From Camillea tinctor (taxonomy: Eukaryota > Ascomycota > Sordariomycetes > Xylariales > Xylariaceae): a stretch of DNA of 64,000 nucleotides. The stretch is from NCBI GenBank assembly GCA_022578605.1, contig MU394051.1:310001-374000 (forward strand), in the 5' to 3' direction. This document shows positions 38,213 to 52,569 of this stretch, piece by piece. The notes below the pieces were generated by a model, which saw only the letters and a program-made list of their open reading frames with translations, did no database searches and had not been told where the DNA came from. Within the stretch, counting starts at the first letter, position 1. Every line of letters begins with the position of its first letter. The translations under genes and the position numbers were made by a program.

Positions 38213-41200
38213 TAGTTTGCATGTATGTGTAGTCAATGTATAGTAATCATCAACCACCAAGAACTAGGGAGGTTTTTTTTGAAACAAGCGAGAGATAGGT
38301 AATCGGGGAATTTAATACTTTTACTACCTTACCTATTGGATTTGGGAACTTTTACTTACACGCATTGATGAGGGATTTCGGTAGGCTATGTGTACATTGG
38401 AGATGTGGTATAGGCGGTAGTAGTAGCAGTAATGTACTTATAGGGGGAAAACCTCAGGTCCCAATTGTGGCAGTGTGTGTGTGGCTTAAGTTTCACACTA
38501 TTAGGTAACCAAGCCCCACATGAGCCTCGAATTTTTTTTTTTACCTACTACTTTTTTTTTTTGTAGCTCTCATCTTCTTTTCTTTTTCTTCTTCTTCTTC
38601 TTTTCCTTCTCTCAAGGCACCATTCCTTATCATCAAGACAAATCCCCTTTATTTTAAATAAGAAGTCTTTTCTTGTCTTTAAAATTCCCCTAGGAAGTCC
38701 TGATCATTTACGTCGTGCCGAGAAGAAAGGAAGATTTTTTCTAAACGCAGCCTTTTTTCGCTAGCAGTACCTGCAAAAAAAATGACATACTGGGTTCGCT
38801 GTTAGATAGACGCTGCTAACATACTTTGCTTTTATGTTACATACATGCATATATAGGTTATGCATTTAGATAGATTTAGACGCTCCGCGTGGGAGTTTAG
38901 AATATATCGAGTTTTATTACTTGAATAGGCGTTACCTTTTTTATTGCTCTTTCTCTTGGGTGATGAGAGGTTTATGTGCATGTGTGTCTCGGAGAGGAAA
39001 ATGATATTTACAGGTTGGGTTAAGTTTTAGGTACGGCGGAACTAAATGGAGCTGGGCATAGCTGAAAACGGAAGAAGACGGAGAGAGGTATGGAATTCAT
39101 CGTACGTGATGAATCTACCTATACATGTTCCATCTAATGACTTGCTTCTCTCGGCCTCTCTCTCTCTTTGTGTGTTGTTTCGGGTTATGTGTTCAAAAAT
39201 GCGTTCGTCTTGGGTAACATACCCGATTTACCCAGCTACCACCAATCTATCTATCTATGCAGCTATCTATAGGACAAACGGGGAAGAGGATGGTAATTCC
39301 CGAGAGTGAGGGAGAGAATATTGATTAAGTTCTTTTTCTTTTTTTTTTTTTTGTCTTCTTCTTATTTTTCCCGCTTTCCCCGTCTCACGTGTAAGCAGAC
39401 AACTTCAAACCAATACAAACCCATGTCCCCCCATGTCGATAGCTCATGACATGACCTACATACATTCATACATACATACATGGCATAGGGCTTAGCATAC
39501 GGAGACACCCGGAAGAACGCTCGACGCTGCTACTACCTCATTCGACGACGTGATCTGATTTTCTCCTCATGTTCCGTGGCCTGTGTCTCTTTCTCCGTCC
39601 CTTTCTCCATAGCTACCCAAAGGGAGGGGGGTGGGGCTTAGACTCTTAGGTAGTAGTATACAAAGCAACGATAAAAAAAAAAGACCAAACTAAACTCTGA
39701 AACTGAAAATATCGTGTTTTTTTAAACCTCGTATTATTATAAACCCGGGGGGGGGCGGTAAAGAGACGGAGAAAAGAAGGAGAAAGAGAGAACGGTGGGT
39801 TGGACGGGGAAATACATCTTGATTCTATGAATCCGTCGCGCCATTAACCTCCCCCCTTCCGGAATGTACATGTCGAATCCATCGAAAGATCTATAACTTA
39901 TTAGCTCCATAAATACTTTAGCTCTTTTTCTTATAGTAACAGATCTCGCTTGACATCACCAAGATCAGGGTAACTATTTTCGACCGGTCTTTTCTCGGCA
40001 AGTCTCGTTCATAAATACCCGATACCCAGCTAGGGGCATTCCTAGGTTAGTTGACGCTACTTTACACGCGTCTTCCTTCGTAAGATAACGTAATCCCCCG
40101 CAACGGTAGGTAGACTCACCACGGCGGACATACACATAAAACCGTTTGTTTTACATATTTGAAAGAAGTATACCCGCAATGGAGAACTCCACACCTATCC
40201 CCCCCCTCCGGAAATTTCCTGTTAGGAACTCCACCGGGCGATATTTTTTTATTATCGCCAGAGCGGAGGGGACGGGTGGTGGACACTCCGGTGCTCCGGC
40301 GTTAGTTGGTGAAGTCCTATTATTATTATTATCGTACCTAGTGACTTAGCTGCGTAGGAAAATGCTAGGTATAGATCTCTCATTGGATTTTTTTATCATT
40401 AGCTGTAGAAGATGCCTATCTGCCTTGTGTAACTTATATAGTGTATAAGTAGCAGGTCGGGTTAGGGACAAGTGTGACCTAGGTGAGGTATGTAACCTCG
40501 AGCTTCAGTTAACTACGGGGGCATATTGGCCATGGTTAAAGTGTGTATATAGCATTAACGATTCGCCACATGTAAACTAGCAATAGTAGGTTGTCGCGTA
40601 TTACACAATGAGCTCCCATATCTCTCTATACGAGCCTAGATTTCAACAAGTATTTGGTGTAGGATGCTCAGACATCCGAACCGTACATGTACGCAATCAG
40701 GTATTGCTATTACGATATGGTAGTCAGTAGGTAGGGCTGTCTTTCGATTTATTTATTTTTAAGATCCCCCTTTTGGCAATATCTTTAACCTACCTACCTG
40801 AGTACGGAGTATGCCTCTACGAAGATACGAACGCTATTAAACAACTTATTTTGCTCCATGTCTGGTATTTTCTATTGTCGATACGTTGAACCCTCCTACT
40901 CGGTCTTGTACTAGTATATCCGTATATTATACGAAAGTAGATACATATATAAATGTTCAATTACACTATACGAGAAAGGGATAGGCGGTGATGGTGTTAG
41001 TGATTCTCCTCCTTTTTATTTTATTTTATTATATTTCCATTGCCTTTCTCTTTCTCTAGCTGTATAGAAATATGTACTTATTTAACCTAGGTATGTATGT
41101 AGTACATACATACTTTTCGTATTAATTTCATAGCAATAAGATGAGTTGGTTGATCCTATCAACCCCGCTATGGATCGTCTATTGTATCTGTTTCTTCTTT

Positions 41201-42417
41201 ATTATCGATGCTATCACGCCCACCTCCCCAGTTTTCCCCACGAAGAAAATATAGTAATAATATTCTACTCACGTATATTAACATCTTTTTCTTTCTTTGT
41301 CATCTTTTCCTCTTCTTTTTTTTCTGGTTCATGTTTTTTTTTTCTTCTTGGCTGACATGTTACGTCACAGTAGACAAGAACTAAGTGGGTTCCGCCAGAC
41401 CCTCTCCACCCTCTCCAATCCAGCCTATCATCGAATTGGTGTTTCCCGTTAGCGCTATGCATATTCTCAAACTTGGCAGCCCGGCCACCCTACTACTTAC
41501 TACCCCTACAGAAATAGACAATACAAGACAAGACAGACCTTACAGAGCTCTGGGGAATGGTGTGAGGCAGGGAACGGAAGAGGGGCAGCGGGCCTTGGCT
41601 CAGCTGGACTAGGGTCCCTGCGCCCCTCGAAACGCTGGCCTTACTAATGTAGTGAACCGAGAACGAACATATTGTATGCTTGCCCGCATTTCTTTCACAT
41701 GTGATGTACCATGTGTAGTTGCTAGTTTGAAGTGGGAAGAGGGTTTGTTTTGGCTCACTAATAGATAGGCAGACATTGACTTGGAATGTGCAGCTTGTAT
41801 GCATGCGTATACTCATTAATAAATAGTAGCCATATGGTTCTTTTTTCTTCTTATTCCTATTTTCCCGAATTATACCTATAGGTTTGCTTTGAGAGGCTGA
41901 GTAGTAGATAGGAGGATGAAAAAAAAAAGATGAAAAAAAGCAAAGGGAACAACCTATGCAAAGCCTCATCTCGGAGAATAGATGCCATGTAAGCTGAATG
42001 CTGACATAGATGGAATCTAGTATCTGTGTGTTCCTCCCCTCGATCTTCGCTCCGTGCCGCATACCGAGTGAGATGCACTCCCCTTTTTTAATCATCCAAG
42101 GCATCAGCAGTCCATGTTAGTGTAGACAGGAAGTAAACTAAACCCACTACTAGGACGTCACTAGGCAAATGGGCTGCAGAAAAGCTGCACATGTCAGCTA
42201 GACGGAACATAATGTCCTATGCCTATGCCTATACATATAACCTGCCTACCTAGCCTGCGTTGCTCATACATATACATATGTAATCTGCAAGGGTCCACCC
42301 CTATTTCTCCTCTCTCTCTCTTCCTCTTCGCGTAAAGCAAACACATACACACATGTACACACATACATACATATGTGGCTAACCGATGTATCATGCAGTG
42401 TAATTGAATCTAATGTT

Positions 42418-42435
42418 GCTGCTGCTGCTGCTGCT
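42418..42435. repeat. (GCT)n trinucleotide run
   Basis: Six tandem TGC/GCT units in non-coding sequence. Confidence 0.9.
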
Positions 42436-43468
42436 GCTAGGCCCGGGGAAATGTGCATCTTTAGTTTTTCACCAACGCTTAAGTGCGTAAAGGGGCTACC
42501 ATCCCCCTTTCCCCATCCTCCCCGCCTATGTTCACCTTCCCCCCTCTCTTATAACGAAACCAGCACCTGGTCCGATTTACCTAGATTAGTAAGTACATAC
42601 CCTACCTACCTACCCCTACCTAGACGCGGGGCTGTCATGGAATCAAGCTTGATTTGATTCCAACAAGGTGGATATGGTTGGTTGGCTCGCAATCAGATGG
42701 GGGAATTGGATCACCTTCCCTTTATGTGACCTAAGGTATGTACAGCGGCAGAGACAGGTGTAAAATGTATAGAGAGAGTTCCATAAATATCCCACCCAGT
42801 AATACGCACAGGAAGAAATGCGTAGGCTACTCAAGCAAATGCTGGGGGATCATCATATCCATTTCTCAGCCTCAATGCTCATAGGATAAGACAATATGTC
42901 TATGGGTAAGGTAAGACAAGTAGACTTGCATTAGGTCACTTTAACTATGGACCAATATAATACGTTCTTCTTGCTTATAAGCAGCCAACGTTTTTGCATG
43001 GATATTATATGGGGATCTTTTGGAAGGGGATTTGTGTTTTTATTAGTTTTTTTTTTCTCTATTTTAGAACTTTTTTTTGGGCTGGTTCTCGAATTTTTTG
43101 TCATACAGCTGAAGAATCGTGTGTACAGTGTATACAGCTAGTTTAGCAAGTGGACGACTGTTCGACCCTCTGGAAGAGGACATTCTAGAGCAAGTTTACA
43201 TGATACAACGGCATAAATCGCTGGGCAAGGTATATCTTCCCCCGTCCCTTCGCGCGAATGATGATGGACCGTATCCATCACGCAGAATTAATTAAAAAGA
43301 GGACTCGAGTCCTGCTGAACCCATGTTCTCTCCCTTTACCTGATACTTTTTTCCGTTTCGCCTCAGCCGGCGAATTCTATGCCCCATCCCAAAGTGCCTT
43401 AGGAAAGAGGATCGTTTGTATGGTAGACGACTAAACGCTCGTCCATTCCTTCTCCTGTGTGATAATTT

Positions 43469-46087
43469 TTACGTCTTGGCACCTCCACCACCCGGGGGAT
43501 CCTCGTCGCTGTCCACAGAGGTGGTGCTATTCTTCCTGCCATCTGCTCTGAGGGCGGCGCCCTCGTTCGACTCCATCCTCTGCAGTCTTTCTTTCTTAAG
43601 GAGCTCTGCGCCTGAAGTGACTTCGAACTCCTCTTCATCCGACTCCGAGTCTGTGTCTTCTCCCGCCTTCTTCTCCGCCGGTAGCCCACCCTTTGCTGCC
43701 ACGGCAAAGGCTTCTTTCGGAAACTCCACTGCGGGACGTCGGTGCGAGTTCTTGAATAGAGAAGCGGGATCGATGGGTTTGATAGTCGGGTCGTATGCCG
43801 CGGGAAGGCCGACAGCAACAGCAACTCGGTGGGCTTCCTCATCAGCCGTGAGATTCGGCTCTAATTCGTAGACACTCCCATTCTCACTATCAGCCTCGTG
43901 TTTCTGTCCAGCGAGCATTTGAATATAGCTCTGCCGACCTGGATCATGAGCTCGCTTAGCCTTCTTCTTCTCGCGCTTCTCAGTAGGGCGCACGACAACA
44001 ACAGGGACTGGCGAGTATTGCAAGCAGTATTTTGAGAATGAACTGCGATTGACTAGAAATCCCTGGACACCGTCTAAACTTCGCCCCTTCGTCCCTACAA
44101 TCAACATAGACGGCTGGTATATTTTGATCTATTTGTGCCGGCGGTGTTAGCTGCCTTTCGGCCCCTACTGACTAGCGAAGCAAGGTAGGCTACTTACCAG
44201 ATGCTGGAAAGTGTTGTGTAGTTTTCCAACGGCATATTCCAAGACTAGACCAATCGCGCGGTTCTGTGTGTTCTTGGCTTGAATCGACTCCATGAGAGAT
44301 CTCGCATCTTCCTGGTAAGCCTTATCGGTCAAGCGGACCTGGGTCTCGATGACCCGAACACACACAATCTCGTCGCCATCATCGACTAGCTCGTCTAGCA
44401 GCCACTGGAGCGCGTGATCTGAGTAGGAATTATCGTCGACGCCGACCATAAAAGTGCGGTGCCTCCGCTTGAACTGGAAGCCGGCATGTCGGACGTTAAG
44501 GGTAAAGGATATGGGGTTGTAGTCTGTGGATTCGCCAAGGGGTATGTTGTCGAAAGCTACATGCGACTCGAACCTTCGCGGACGAGGGGACTCGGTTAGT
44601 GTTTGGGTTGCCATCAGCTAGACGGGGCGGGCCATAAGATGGGAGATTGCGGGTGGGAAAGGGTGTGAAGGGCTGGGGAAAGGCAGCGAATGGTAGGCTG
44701 GTCAAAGCGAGACAATTGGGAGGAGCTGATGAGCTGGTTGCGGGAATTGTGAAGGGGGAACGTCGGTCAGATGCAGGTGAGTGAGGAGAAGGAAGGGGGG
44801 GAGTGGGATTGGGAATGGGAATCGTGACTCGGAGCCAAGGATTACGGATGCCCAGACTGCTGCGCCTATCGGCCCCCTTCTCTTGTAAACTCATGGGAAA
44901 GGGTATGGGTATGGATATGGATATGGGGGAGCCAATGGTTGTCAAGGTGGGGGATGCGACGAGCGGGGCTTAAAGCCATTGGACGGACTGGCGAATGACG
45001 CTCGGTGTCTCCATAAAGGGGCGCACAGAAGAGTTGGAGGAACCCGGCCACACACGATGCAAGTCGGACTAGCTCCGGTGAGCCTGAGAGCCTGAGGGCC
45101 TGAGGCTATTAAACCACATGCCGCCGATTCCTTATGCAAAGTGTCCCACCACCAGATGACAGCCAGCCAAGCAGAACCACCAACCCCAACAATGCCAAGT
45201 GAGGAAGATTGCGGCTAGCTTTGTTGTAGCGAGATCGTCCGGCTGAAGAATGCCGTTGCTTCGCGACACTAACACACACACACACAAAAAGGAAAGTGAA
45301 CATCAAGGGTCACCCGGTCAGGTCTAAAGATCGAGAGTCTGGACCAGGGCGGGGCGGGCGCTACAACTATGGGGAAAAGCTTCCGTGGTCACGCTCTCGT
45401 GACGTTGGCATAGTTAGACCCCCCGCCACCGGTTCCGTCTACGGCCGTGGTGTTTTCTCGACACGAACTCTCGGTATAGCCAGCTAGCCAGCGCATACGA
45501 CTGAATTGTGGGCATAGGTGTGTGTGTATGGATGGATGTGTGGTATGGGTGTACGAATGGGTGTAGGCGCGCATAGAAATAAGGTGAATAGGAAAAGGGG
45601 GGGAGGGGGGAGAGAGGCTAGGCGAACTTTGAACTGAAAGAAGAAGAAGAAAAAGAAAGAAAAAGATCCTTAGTCGAACTTACCTGCGATGAGGTGGGGA
45701 GGCATCTCGAATTCGACTCCCACCGTGTGGTTTCTTCAATCCCTGGGGCAATGATGGGTTGCGCGGCGCTCGAAAGGTAACCGACGATATCGAATCCTTC
45801 CTAGACGGGGGTTCACTACTCCCCGAACTCGAGCCGGTCTCGCCAGGAGTGGTGGCACTAGCATCTCCCGTATTCTCTGTCTCTTTGAGTTTACTCTTAT
45901 CTTTCGCATCGTTGGTGACCCGTGCTTCGGTCGCAGCTACACCGCCAGGGCTGCCCTTGGCGCTCGATGTCCGCGCTGTCTTCCTCCGTTCGAGGCTAAA
46001 ATAATCGAATTTCTTGGGTGTCGGCTGTGATCCAGGCGAAACGTCGCTCCCTGGGGTTTTCACGGGGGTCCCGTTACCTCCCGACAT
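43469..46087 (-). CDS. Universal stress protein (UspA) family, fungal long form
   Basis: Three exons, complement of 45684-46087, 44198-44573 and 43469-44128, join in phase to 479 aa. The N-terminal 134 residues are disordered and Ser/Thr/Pro-rich (SQPTPKKFDYFSLERRKTAR near the start). The Usp alpha/beta domain spans about 150-310, from TFMVGVDDNSYSDHALQWLL to VPVVVVRP. It has the nucleotide-loop VGTKGRSLDG followed by NRSSFSKYCLQ, the usual fungal variant of the ATP-binding motif. A Lys/Glu/Asp-rich tail follows, ending PPGGGGAKT. The first intron, 44574-45683, is 1110 bp, unusually long for this window, but the junction CAT CGC AG / G TTC is phase-consistent and gives a natural ..SPPHRRFESHVAF.. 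sequence. Alternatively a shorter form could start at the ATG at 44614, reading through to the same frame. Core domain certain; joining of the first exon likely. Confidence 0.82.
44574..45683 (-). other. Putative 1.1-kb intron of the stress-protein gene, possible internal promoter
   Basis: No additional exon is apparent. The part next to exon 2 is pyrimidine-rich on the coding strand (about 44640-44850) like a transcription leader, and an in-frame ATG at 44614 precedes exon 2. It may therefore be both an intron for the long form and a promoter/leader for a short form. Confidence 0.45.
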
Positions 46088-49000
46088 GGCGGGGGGCCGT
46101 GATGAGAATATACACGAGTTGGTGCGGGAAGTTTGAGGGCAAAGATAGGAGTAAGAGGAAGAATAGGAGAAAGAGTAAGCGTATCAGGAGTAAAAGAAGA
46201 AAGGTCTGAACAAATTCAGCTGCACCTAACTCACGTTGCCTCAGGCAGAGGGCGGAGGAGGCAAGTTCGCATACGGCAGCATTGAGGTAGACAAGTAAGG
46301 CTCGCGAGGTCTGTCCAGAGGGTTTAGCAGCAGGCCACCCCCGGCTTATAAAGATCGAGCAGGTGTTGAGGGTGGAGTTATGAATCAAGGCGACGGGTGA
46401 ATTAGGATTCGTCGTATGATTGAACGTTGTGCGCCACGTGGGTCAGAAGGGATGATAATGATGAAGATGCTTGGCGGCGTTGTGCACCCTGGGGGCCAAC
46501 TAATATAATGGTATGTTTTATGGTGGTTTCGAATACGATGGGAACTGGCACTGTTGACTGGGAAATGACAGGATGGTTATTCCAGAGCTCGGGTATTATA
46601 ATAATTGGTAATAGAGTAGAGCAGTAGACATGTAGATGGTGGTGTAAGGTAGTATGTAGAGATACGGTTAGATGGGATAGATAATAATAAAAAAGACAAA
46701 GGCGCAGCACAGCGCAAGGCAACGCAATGGCCAGTCAAGCCGGTGCCGGTTTGCACGTGTGAGGTCTTGGTCTTGCTTGGTCTTGGTATGACCTGATCGT
46801 ATGTATAGTATGGTTTGAGTGGGAGTGAGAGTGGGAGTGGAAGTGGTTTTGTTTTTGTTTTTGTTCCTTTTTTTCGCGAGGCTGTAAAGCTTGATACTAC
46901 CTACCTGGGAAATGACAGTCAAAGCTACAATCAAGGTATCCAAGGGAATAAGTAGTAAAGTAGTAAGTAAGTAGGAGGCGTGTAAGTAAGACAATAAGGT
47001 AAGGTTGGTTCAGAAAAAAAACTAAAAGTTATACCATGGAACTAGGAAGGTAGATGGCAAATGACAAGTTGTTGGAGAGATGTTGGGCAAACAAGGGACG
47101 ACCCAGAAAGGAACAGAGCTTAAGAGTCTAGACTAGGCCTTGTCTTGTCTCGTCTTGTCTTGTCAATTCGTTTCTGGTCTTTTCTTGTTTTCTCTCTTTC
47201 TTTCTTTTTTACTTGTCTTTGGTTGGTGAATTTGTCTGTAGTAGTAAGATGTAATAATAGGTATGTCTTTTTTGGTTCCGCACTAGGTTAATGTAACGGG
47301 GTTATCCAAGATATAAGAACCAATTTAAAAGAAACCACATCAAACTTCTACACCAGTGGAAATCGAAAGAAAAAGAAGGAGGGAGAGGGAGAAGGGGAAA
47401 AAAAAAAAAAGAGAGAGAGAGAGAGGTGGAGAGATCTAAAAGGTTGCCCATGTAGGGCGTCACATCTTGAATATGAATAAAAAAAAATTGGACTTTTCAA
47501 TTGCTTGGCTTGGCTTTTGGGGGTGGAAACCCATAGGTTACCATGTTCGCCTGTTAAGTAGGTAGTAAGGTTATTATTTGCCTGATGGGCAAAGGAGAGG
47601 GAGAGGGAAAAAAAAAAAAAGGTCATGATTAGCGTAATAGCCTGGGTAGAAGTCACCTCAAGCTAGCCTACCATTTACCTACCTAGCCTAACATCCTAAC
47701 ATCCCTCTTGATAAAAAAAATAAGTATGCCTCAAAGGGGAAGAGACCTAGAACAAATTGATGTTGAACTAGGTTAGGTAGAAGAAAACTCGCTAAATGGC
47801 ACATCCCACCTCCCACCTGGTAGTGTATTGTAGTGTAGCTGTCTATTTTTATTACCAATACCTACACTATGACATACCTAAGGCCTGTTAGGTTAGGTAC
47901 ATATCTACCTAACCTACCTACCTAAACCCTGCACTAAATTGCTACTCCGTACACCCTGCACTTATATGTATATACCTGGTTGACATGCCTCAATATTATC
48001 GAACCTACATAATACCTTACCTACAACTATAGCCACATACATAGGTCAACCACTCAAGTAACCTATAGTAAATAGAGCAAAGATACTATACATAGCAGTG
48101 ATTAGAAAGTACATAACCTAGATAGGTATAGATAGGTACATGTAGTACTCCGTACTCCGTACACCACACCTACCTATATGTGGGCCTGTATATCTAGGGG
48201 TGGGTACCTCTATTATACGTAATCCCCACCTCTCTTCTGTAATATCTTAGGTACATCTAGTACATTTGTGTTTCCATCTTCTGTCTGCATGCCGATATAT
48301 TACTGGTTCAGGTGTCCCCTTACACCTCCAGGGTTTGTTGACTTGCAGCCACTGTAAGTCATGCCTAAGAGGGTAGTATTCTGTCCCTCCCGCTTTCTTT
48401 CTTTCTTTCTTTCTTTTTTTTTTTTTTTGCCTCTCCTTTGCATTATTGGTAACTTTAATTTTGCTCTCCAAATATCATAATGTCTAGTAGTTGTATACCC
48501 GAGTCTTCTATCCTACCAGTCCTATGTAGATACTGACCTGTGTACATATACATGTATACATATAATACCTACCATTATGCAACCTTGGGAACATCGGCAT
48601 AGACATCATAACTCCATATTTATTTTTTTAATCTTTTGCCCCTCGTCACATCCTCTCTCATCCCTCCCTCCTTTCTATCTATTTTATTTAGGTACCTAGA
48701 TACTTTTTACTTTTCTTTTCTTTTTTTCTTTACACATTATATTGATACATTGCACCACTATACTGTCGTATTATATCTTTCCCCATCATCCCACAACCAC
48801 CTCCCTGTACCTACTCGTCATGCCAGATATGTGCTCATGTCATGCTACGATAACAACACACAACATATAATGTGTAATGTGTATGTATGTACACTGCTGG
48901 TAAGTGGTGTCAGGTCAGCCAGTGAGAAGTGGCTTGTATACCTACCTACTTGGTATGTAAGTTGGAGTTTTCATGGACCTGGTGCAGTAGAGCAAAAAGC

Positions 49001-49129
49001 ACAGAGATGACGGTAGCACCGAAACATGATTATTTTCATTATTACTACCAAGGACCTTCTCTTCTTGCGTTCCGGGCATCTTGGCTAGGAATACCTGAAC
49101 AACCACATCTCCCAGATGGATGGGTTGGG

Positions 49130-49130
<1 letters not shown>

Positions 49131-49163
<33 letters not shown>
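49131..49163. repeat. (CCAG)n microsatellite
   Basis: Eight tandem CCAG units, followed by two slightly out-of-register copies up to about 49173. Confidence 0.95.
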
Positions 49164-49164
<1 letters not shown>

Positions 49165-52100
49165 CAGCCAGCCCATCCCTCGTCCATGCCCACCATACAA
49201 TGTAGCATTTCCTTCCTGGCTACATCTATTTCCATAGGTTCAGGATATTGTGAACATCTCACTTTGCGGCACGTTATCCCCGCCTATAATCCTCATCTTT
49301 CAGCTCCAAGTGCGTAACTACCGATGTCACTATGCATGCTATGCTGCATTCGCCGCCGTCTACAACTCGACGGATGGGCCGTTTGTTCCATGGGCTCCGC
49401 ACTAATACAAACTAGCCGAGAGTCCTGTTCCAGCTCCCAAGAGGTCCCAAGACCGGGGAAAGACACACGACCAAGACGCGAGGACAGGCGGCAGTGACAC
49501 AATATCGTCTTCTTGGCCTTCTTGGCGGCGTGAGAACCATGCCAAGTAGGCCAAGATGTGTCCCTCTTTTTGACACATTGCACATTGTCCAACACTAGCA
49601 GCACACAAGATAACACCGAGTTCTCGACCGGGGGCATGTGGCAGATCTTTTTTGGTGTTGAGGGGCCACCACCAGCAACCACCAGCATTAGACCACAAGA
49701 CACCTTCGGACAGAAAAAAATAAAAAAAAAAGGTAAAAGGACATTGCACACACATGTCCATCCATCTCCGTCCTCCATCAGCCGCGACTCCGATGCGCCG
49801 GCTGAGAGAGGAGCCCCCTGCGGGTGTAGCCGTCTCAATTAGCCCGCCAACCCTGATCGTCTTTTCCACCACTCCAATTCCCTAGACCAGCTTAGCGTCG
49901 TCTTGCGCTTGCTGCCGGTTGGGTAGATCTTGTCACGTCGGTAGGTCGGGGAGCATTTTTACCCCTCGAAGGAAGGGTGGGAGTTGCTTCGGCCCCCTCT
50001 ATATCTCCAGTCTGCACTGCAAGTCTCCGGTCTCCAGTCGTCTCCCCCCCAGTCCCTTATTATAAGCTCCATATGGAGAAATAACCTACCCTACATTACG
50101 AATAGGACTAACCAGGACTAACCTAGAGGAGGACTGGAGGTTGTGTGGGAGGTGTGTGTCTAGGCGTCACACGCGCAAACGCAAGTGCCCTTACCTACGC
50201 TACATTACCTAGTTATATTCTCTCACCTTGGCCACCTGCTCGTCAAGGGTCTGCGATTTTGGTGTTAAAAACAACAAGTAGATAGTAGCAACTAGAATGA
50301 GTACCGTTATGCTCAGGCCCCATCTCTGCCTTCACCGCTATCTGAGATTATTGGGCTTCCTGTCCGGTATCATGCCATTTTGGGATGTTTCTTCTCTCCC
50401 TCGCACATGTTGAATCCACGAAACAGATAACAGCAGAACGGCACGGGGAGCTGAGCTGGCGTTGATAAGAGCACAAAGGGCCAACCCATGTCGTTAAAAA
50501 CATATGTCAGCCAACCCACCGAATGCGGTGGGATCTTGGCTCGCTGCAGCCTCACCGAATAAACTAGCATACACCACAGGCGTTCACAACCTCGTGGCAC
50601 ATTCCCTGTTGCCTCTTCCTTCTACACGCGGCCCAACATCCCGAGATCTTCCTATGTCTTCAGCCAAACAACAGCCAGTTTCGTTGTGCACCTCCCCAAA
50701 GAGACGACTTGCGTCGGAAGCATGGTATCTAATCCTATCACTTCTCAGAAAATTTTGGAATCGACTTAATATACTCCGTAGTACACTTTTTACATCTTGA
50801 GAGATTCTGTGAGGCACTGATCTGTGCGCACTGGCTAGATGGTAGGTACATATCATGTTACTTCCTGGCGTAGCAAATACGCCCGCGAACCCGAAAAGCA
50901 CCATAGAGAAAAAAATATAAGGGACGACAAGAGAAATTCTTACAGCATAATAAATCCTGACTATGGCCTCTCGGCCCTTCCTTCTTCCTTCTGATTCCTG
51001 GCCGACTAGTTGACCGCCTCTCACCGATACGCATTGCCCTGTTGATGTAGGTTATCTTACAGGGCAGTGTGCGACACCATCGAACCTCATCGGGATGATG
51101 CGGGAGTAGATACTATCACCCACTAACCCCCCACCACATCTCTTCGTAACCATATCAACAGCTCGCCCTGCTCCTCGAGGTATGATACGTAAGCTTTAAT
51201 TATCCTACACATTCTAACAAAGAGCACCGCTACCAGACTAGTTGTCGTAGCTCAATCTCGGCCTCTAGCCCTACGGAGCTTGGATATGATTGTAGCTCAC
51301 AGCAAATCCAACCAGGGGGGGTATCCGGGCCAGCGTTCCTGGTTCGTCAGATTCATCTAAATAACTGACCAATCATGTATCCCTTGGGCTTCGACTAGTC
51401 TCATACCAACGACGGCAGTCGTCGTCAGTATAGTGTACTAATATTTCAAGTACCGGAATAAATCACGACCTGCCTACATACATACGTGTATGTAAGTAAT
51501 CTTCTTTAATTGTGTGTACCTTGCGGGCGTAAGCACCCCCACCCCCTGTCTCTTTCCACCTACCTACCTACTAGTTTGTATTCTCATCCTTCTTAGTCGT
51601 ATACTATGTACTTACTACATTACACACATATATCCGCTAGCTCTTAGGTTAGAGAAGAAGCAAAGTTCGAGTAGCATATGAGTCTCCCCTCCTTTTTTCT
51701 CACCTCCAAGGTCGAGACCGGGGAGGGGATCTCGGCCGGGATAGGTAAGCCATGTTCGTCCCGTAAGGAAATAGACATACGTATAAGAAAAACCAACAGC
51801 ATCTCGGCTCTCTCCAAGCGATCGTAAGCCCCAGCAATATGGAACCAATGCAGTGTCACCATTTCCCGGCCTAGTTCATCCATCCTTTTTCGTCCTCGCC
51901 AGGGGCCTCCTTTAACTACCATTGGCAATTCTTCTATGCCTGGATATGTGTGTATGTATGTACTACATATGCATATAACCCGCGCATTTTTTTTTTTTTT
52001 TCATATGCAGGAGAAAATATTCCTACAATCGCAAAGAATACCATACAGAGATCATGAAACCAAGCCCCCTTTCCCCTTTCTTATTACTCCGGAAGAGAAA

Positions 52101-52539
52101 GGCAGGCAGACCCAAAAAGGAAAAAGAAATACCCATCAAATCTGACGTTAGCTGAAATTTTTTCTTTTCTTTTCTTTCTTTTTTTTTCTATCCCATGCGG
52201 ATCTCATCAAATGATATGATAAGACGCTCGGAGAAGAAAAGAAAAGAAAAAAAAGGAAGAAAAGGGGAGACATATTGATTATCTAGGACGGCCTTTTTTC
52301 TCCCCCTTTTGTATAACATGAGAAGAAAAACACGAGAGAATAGAACGATTGGAGCGAGCTGGATCTTACGGTAAAGCGTAAGATCGCACGATCGAATCTA
52401 TATCACCTAGCTTATATGTCTTCTGTGTAAAGTAAAAAAATCATGAATTGGCAAATCGAGAGTATTTGTCTCGGGGAAGAAAAGGAGGGAGTTCAAGGGT
52501 GGAAAGGTGAGGCGAAGTGTAAAGTGAGATAGCATAGGG

Positions 52540-52569
52540 AAGAAGAAGAAGAAGAAGAAGAAGAAGAAG
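52540..52569. repeat. (GAA)n trinucleotide run
   Basis: About ten tandem GAA units, pure purine on the + strand. Confidence 0.9.

Larger units (their letters stand above)
36641..43468. other. 6.8-kb gene-poor region
   Basis: Starts with the 3' end of the RING-PHD gene and ends with the 3' end of the stress-protein gene, so the two are convergent. It holds one MITE (37882-38200), many homopolymer tracts (for example 37250-37268, 38530-38562, 39332-39352), a (GCT)n run at 42418-42435 and TACC/CATA microsatellites. No frame gives a recognisable protein; the largest, complement 41493-42104, is low-complexity chance. Confidence 0.55.

Noticed and set aside
41590..41640. tRNA-like A-box (TGGCTCAGCTGG)
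   Set aside because: No B-box at a proper distance and no cloverleaf pairing.
41493..42104. 203-codon minus-strand open frame
   Set aside because: Built partly of homopolymer-derived Phe/Ser/Lys runs; no motif, no plausible splice partner.
49293..49838. 181-codon minus-strand open frame
   Set aside because: Overlaps other frames on both strands, contains Phe runs from a homopolymer and no recognisable motif.
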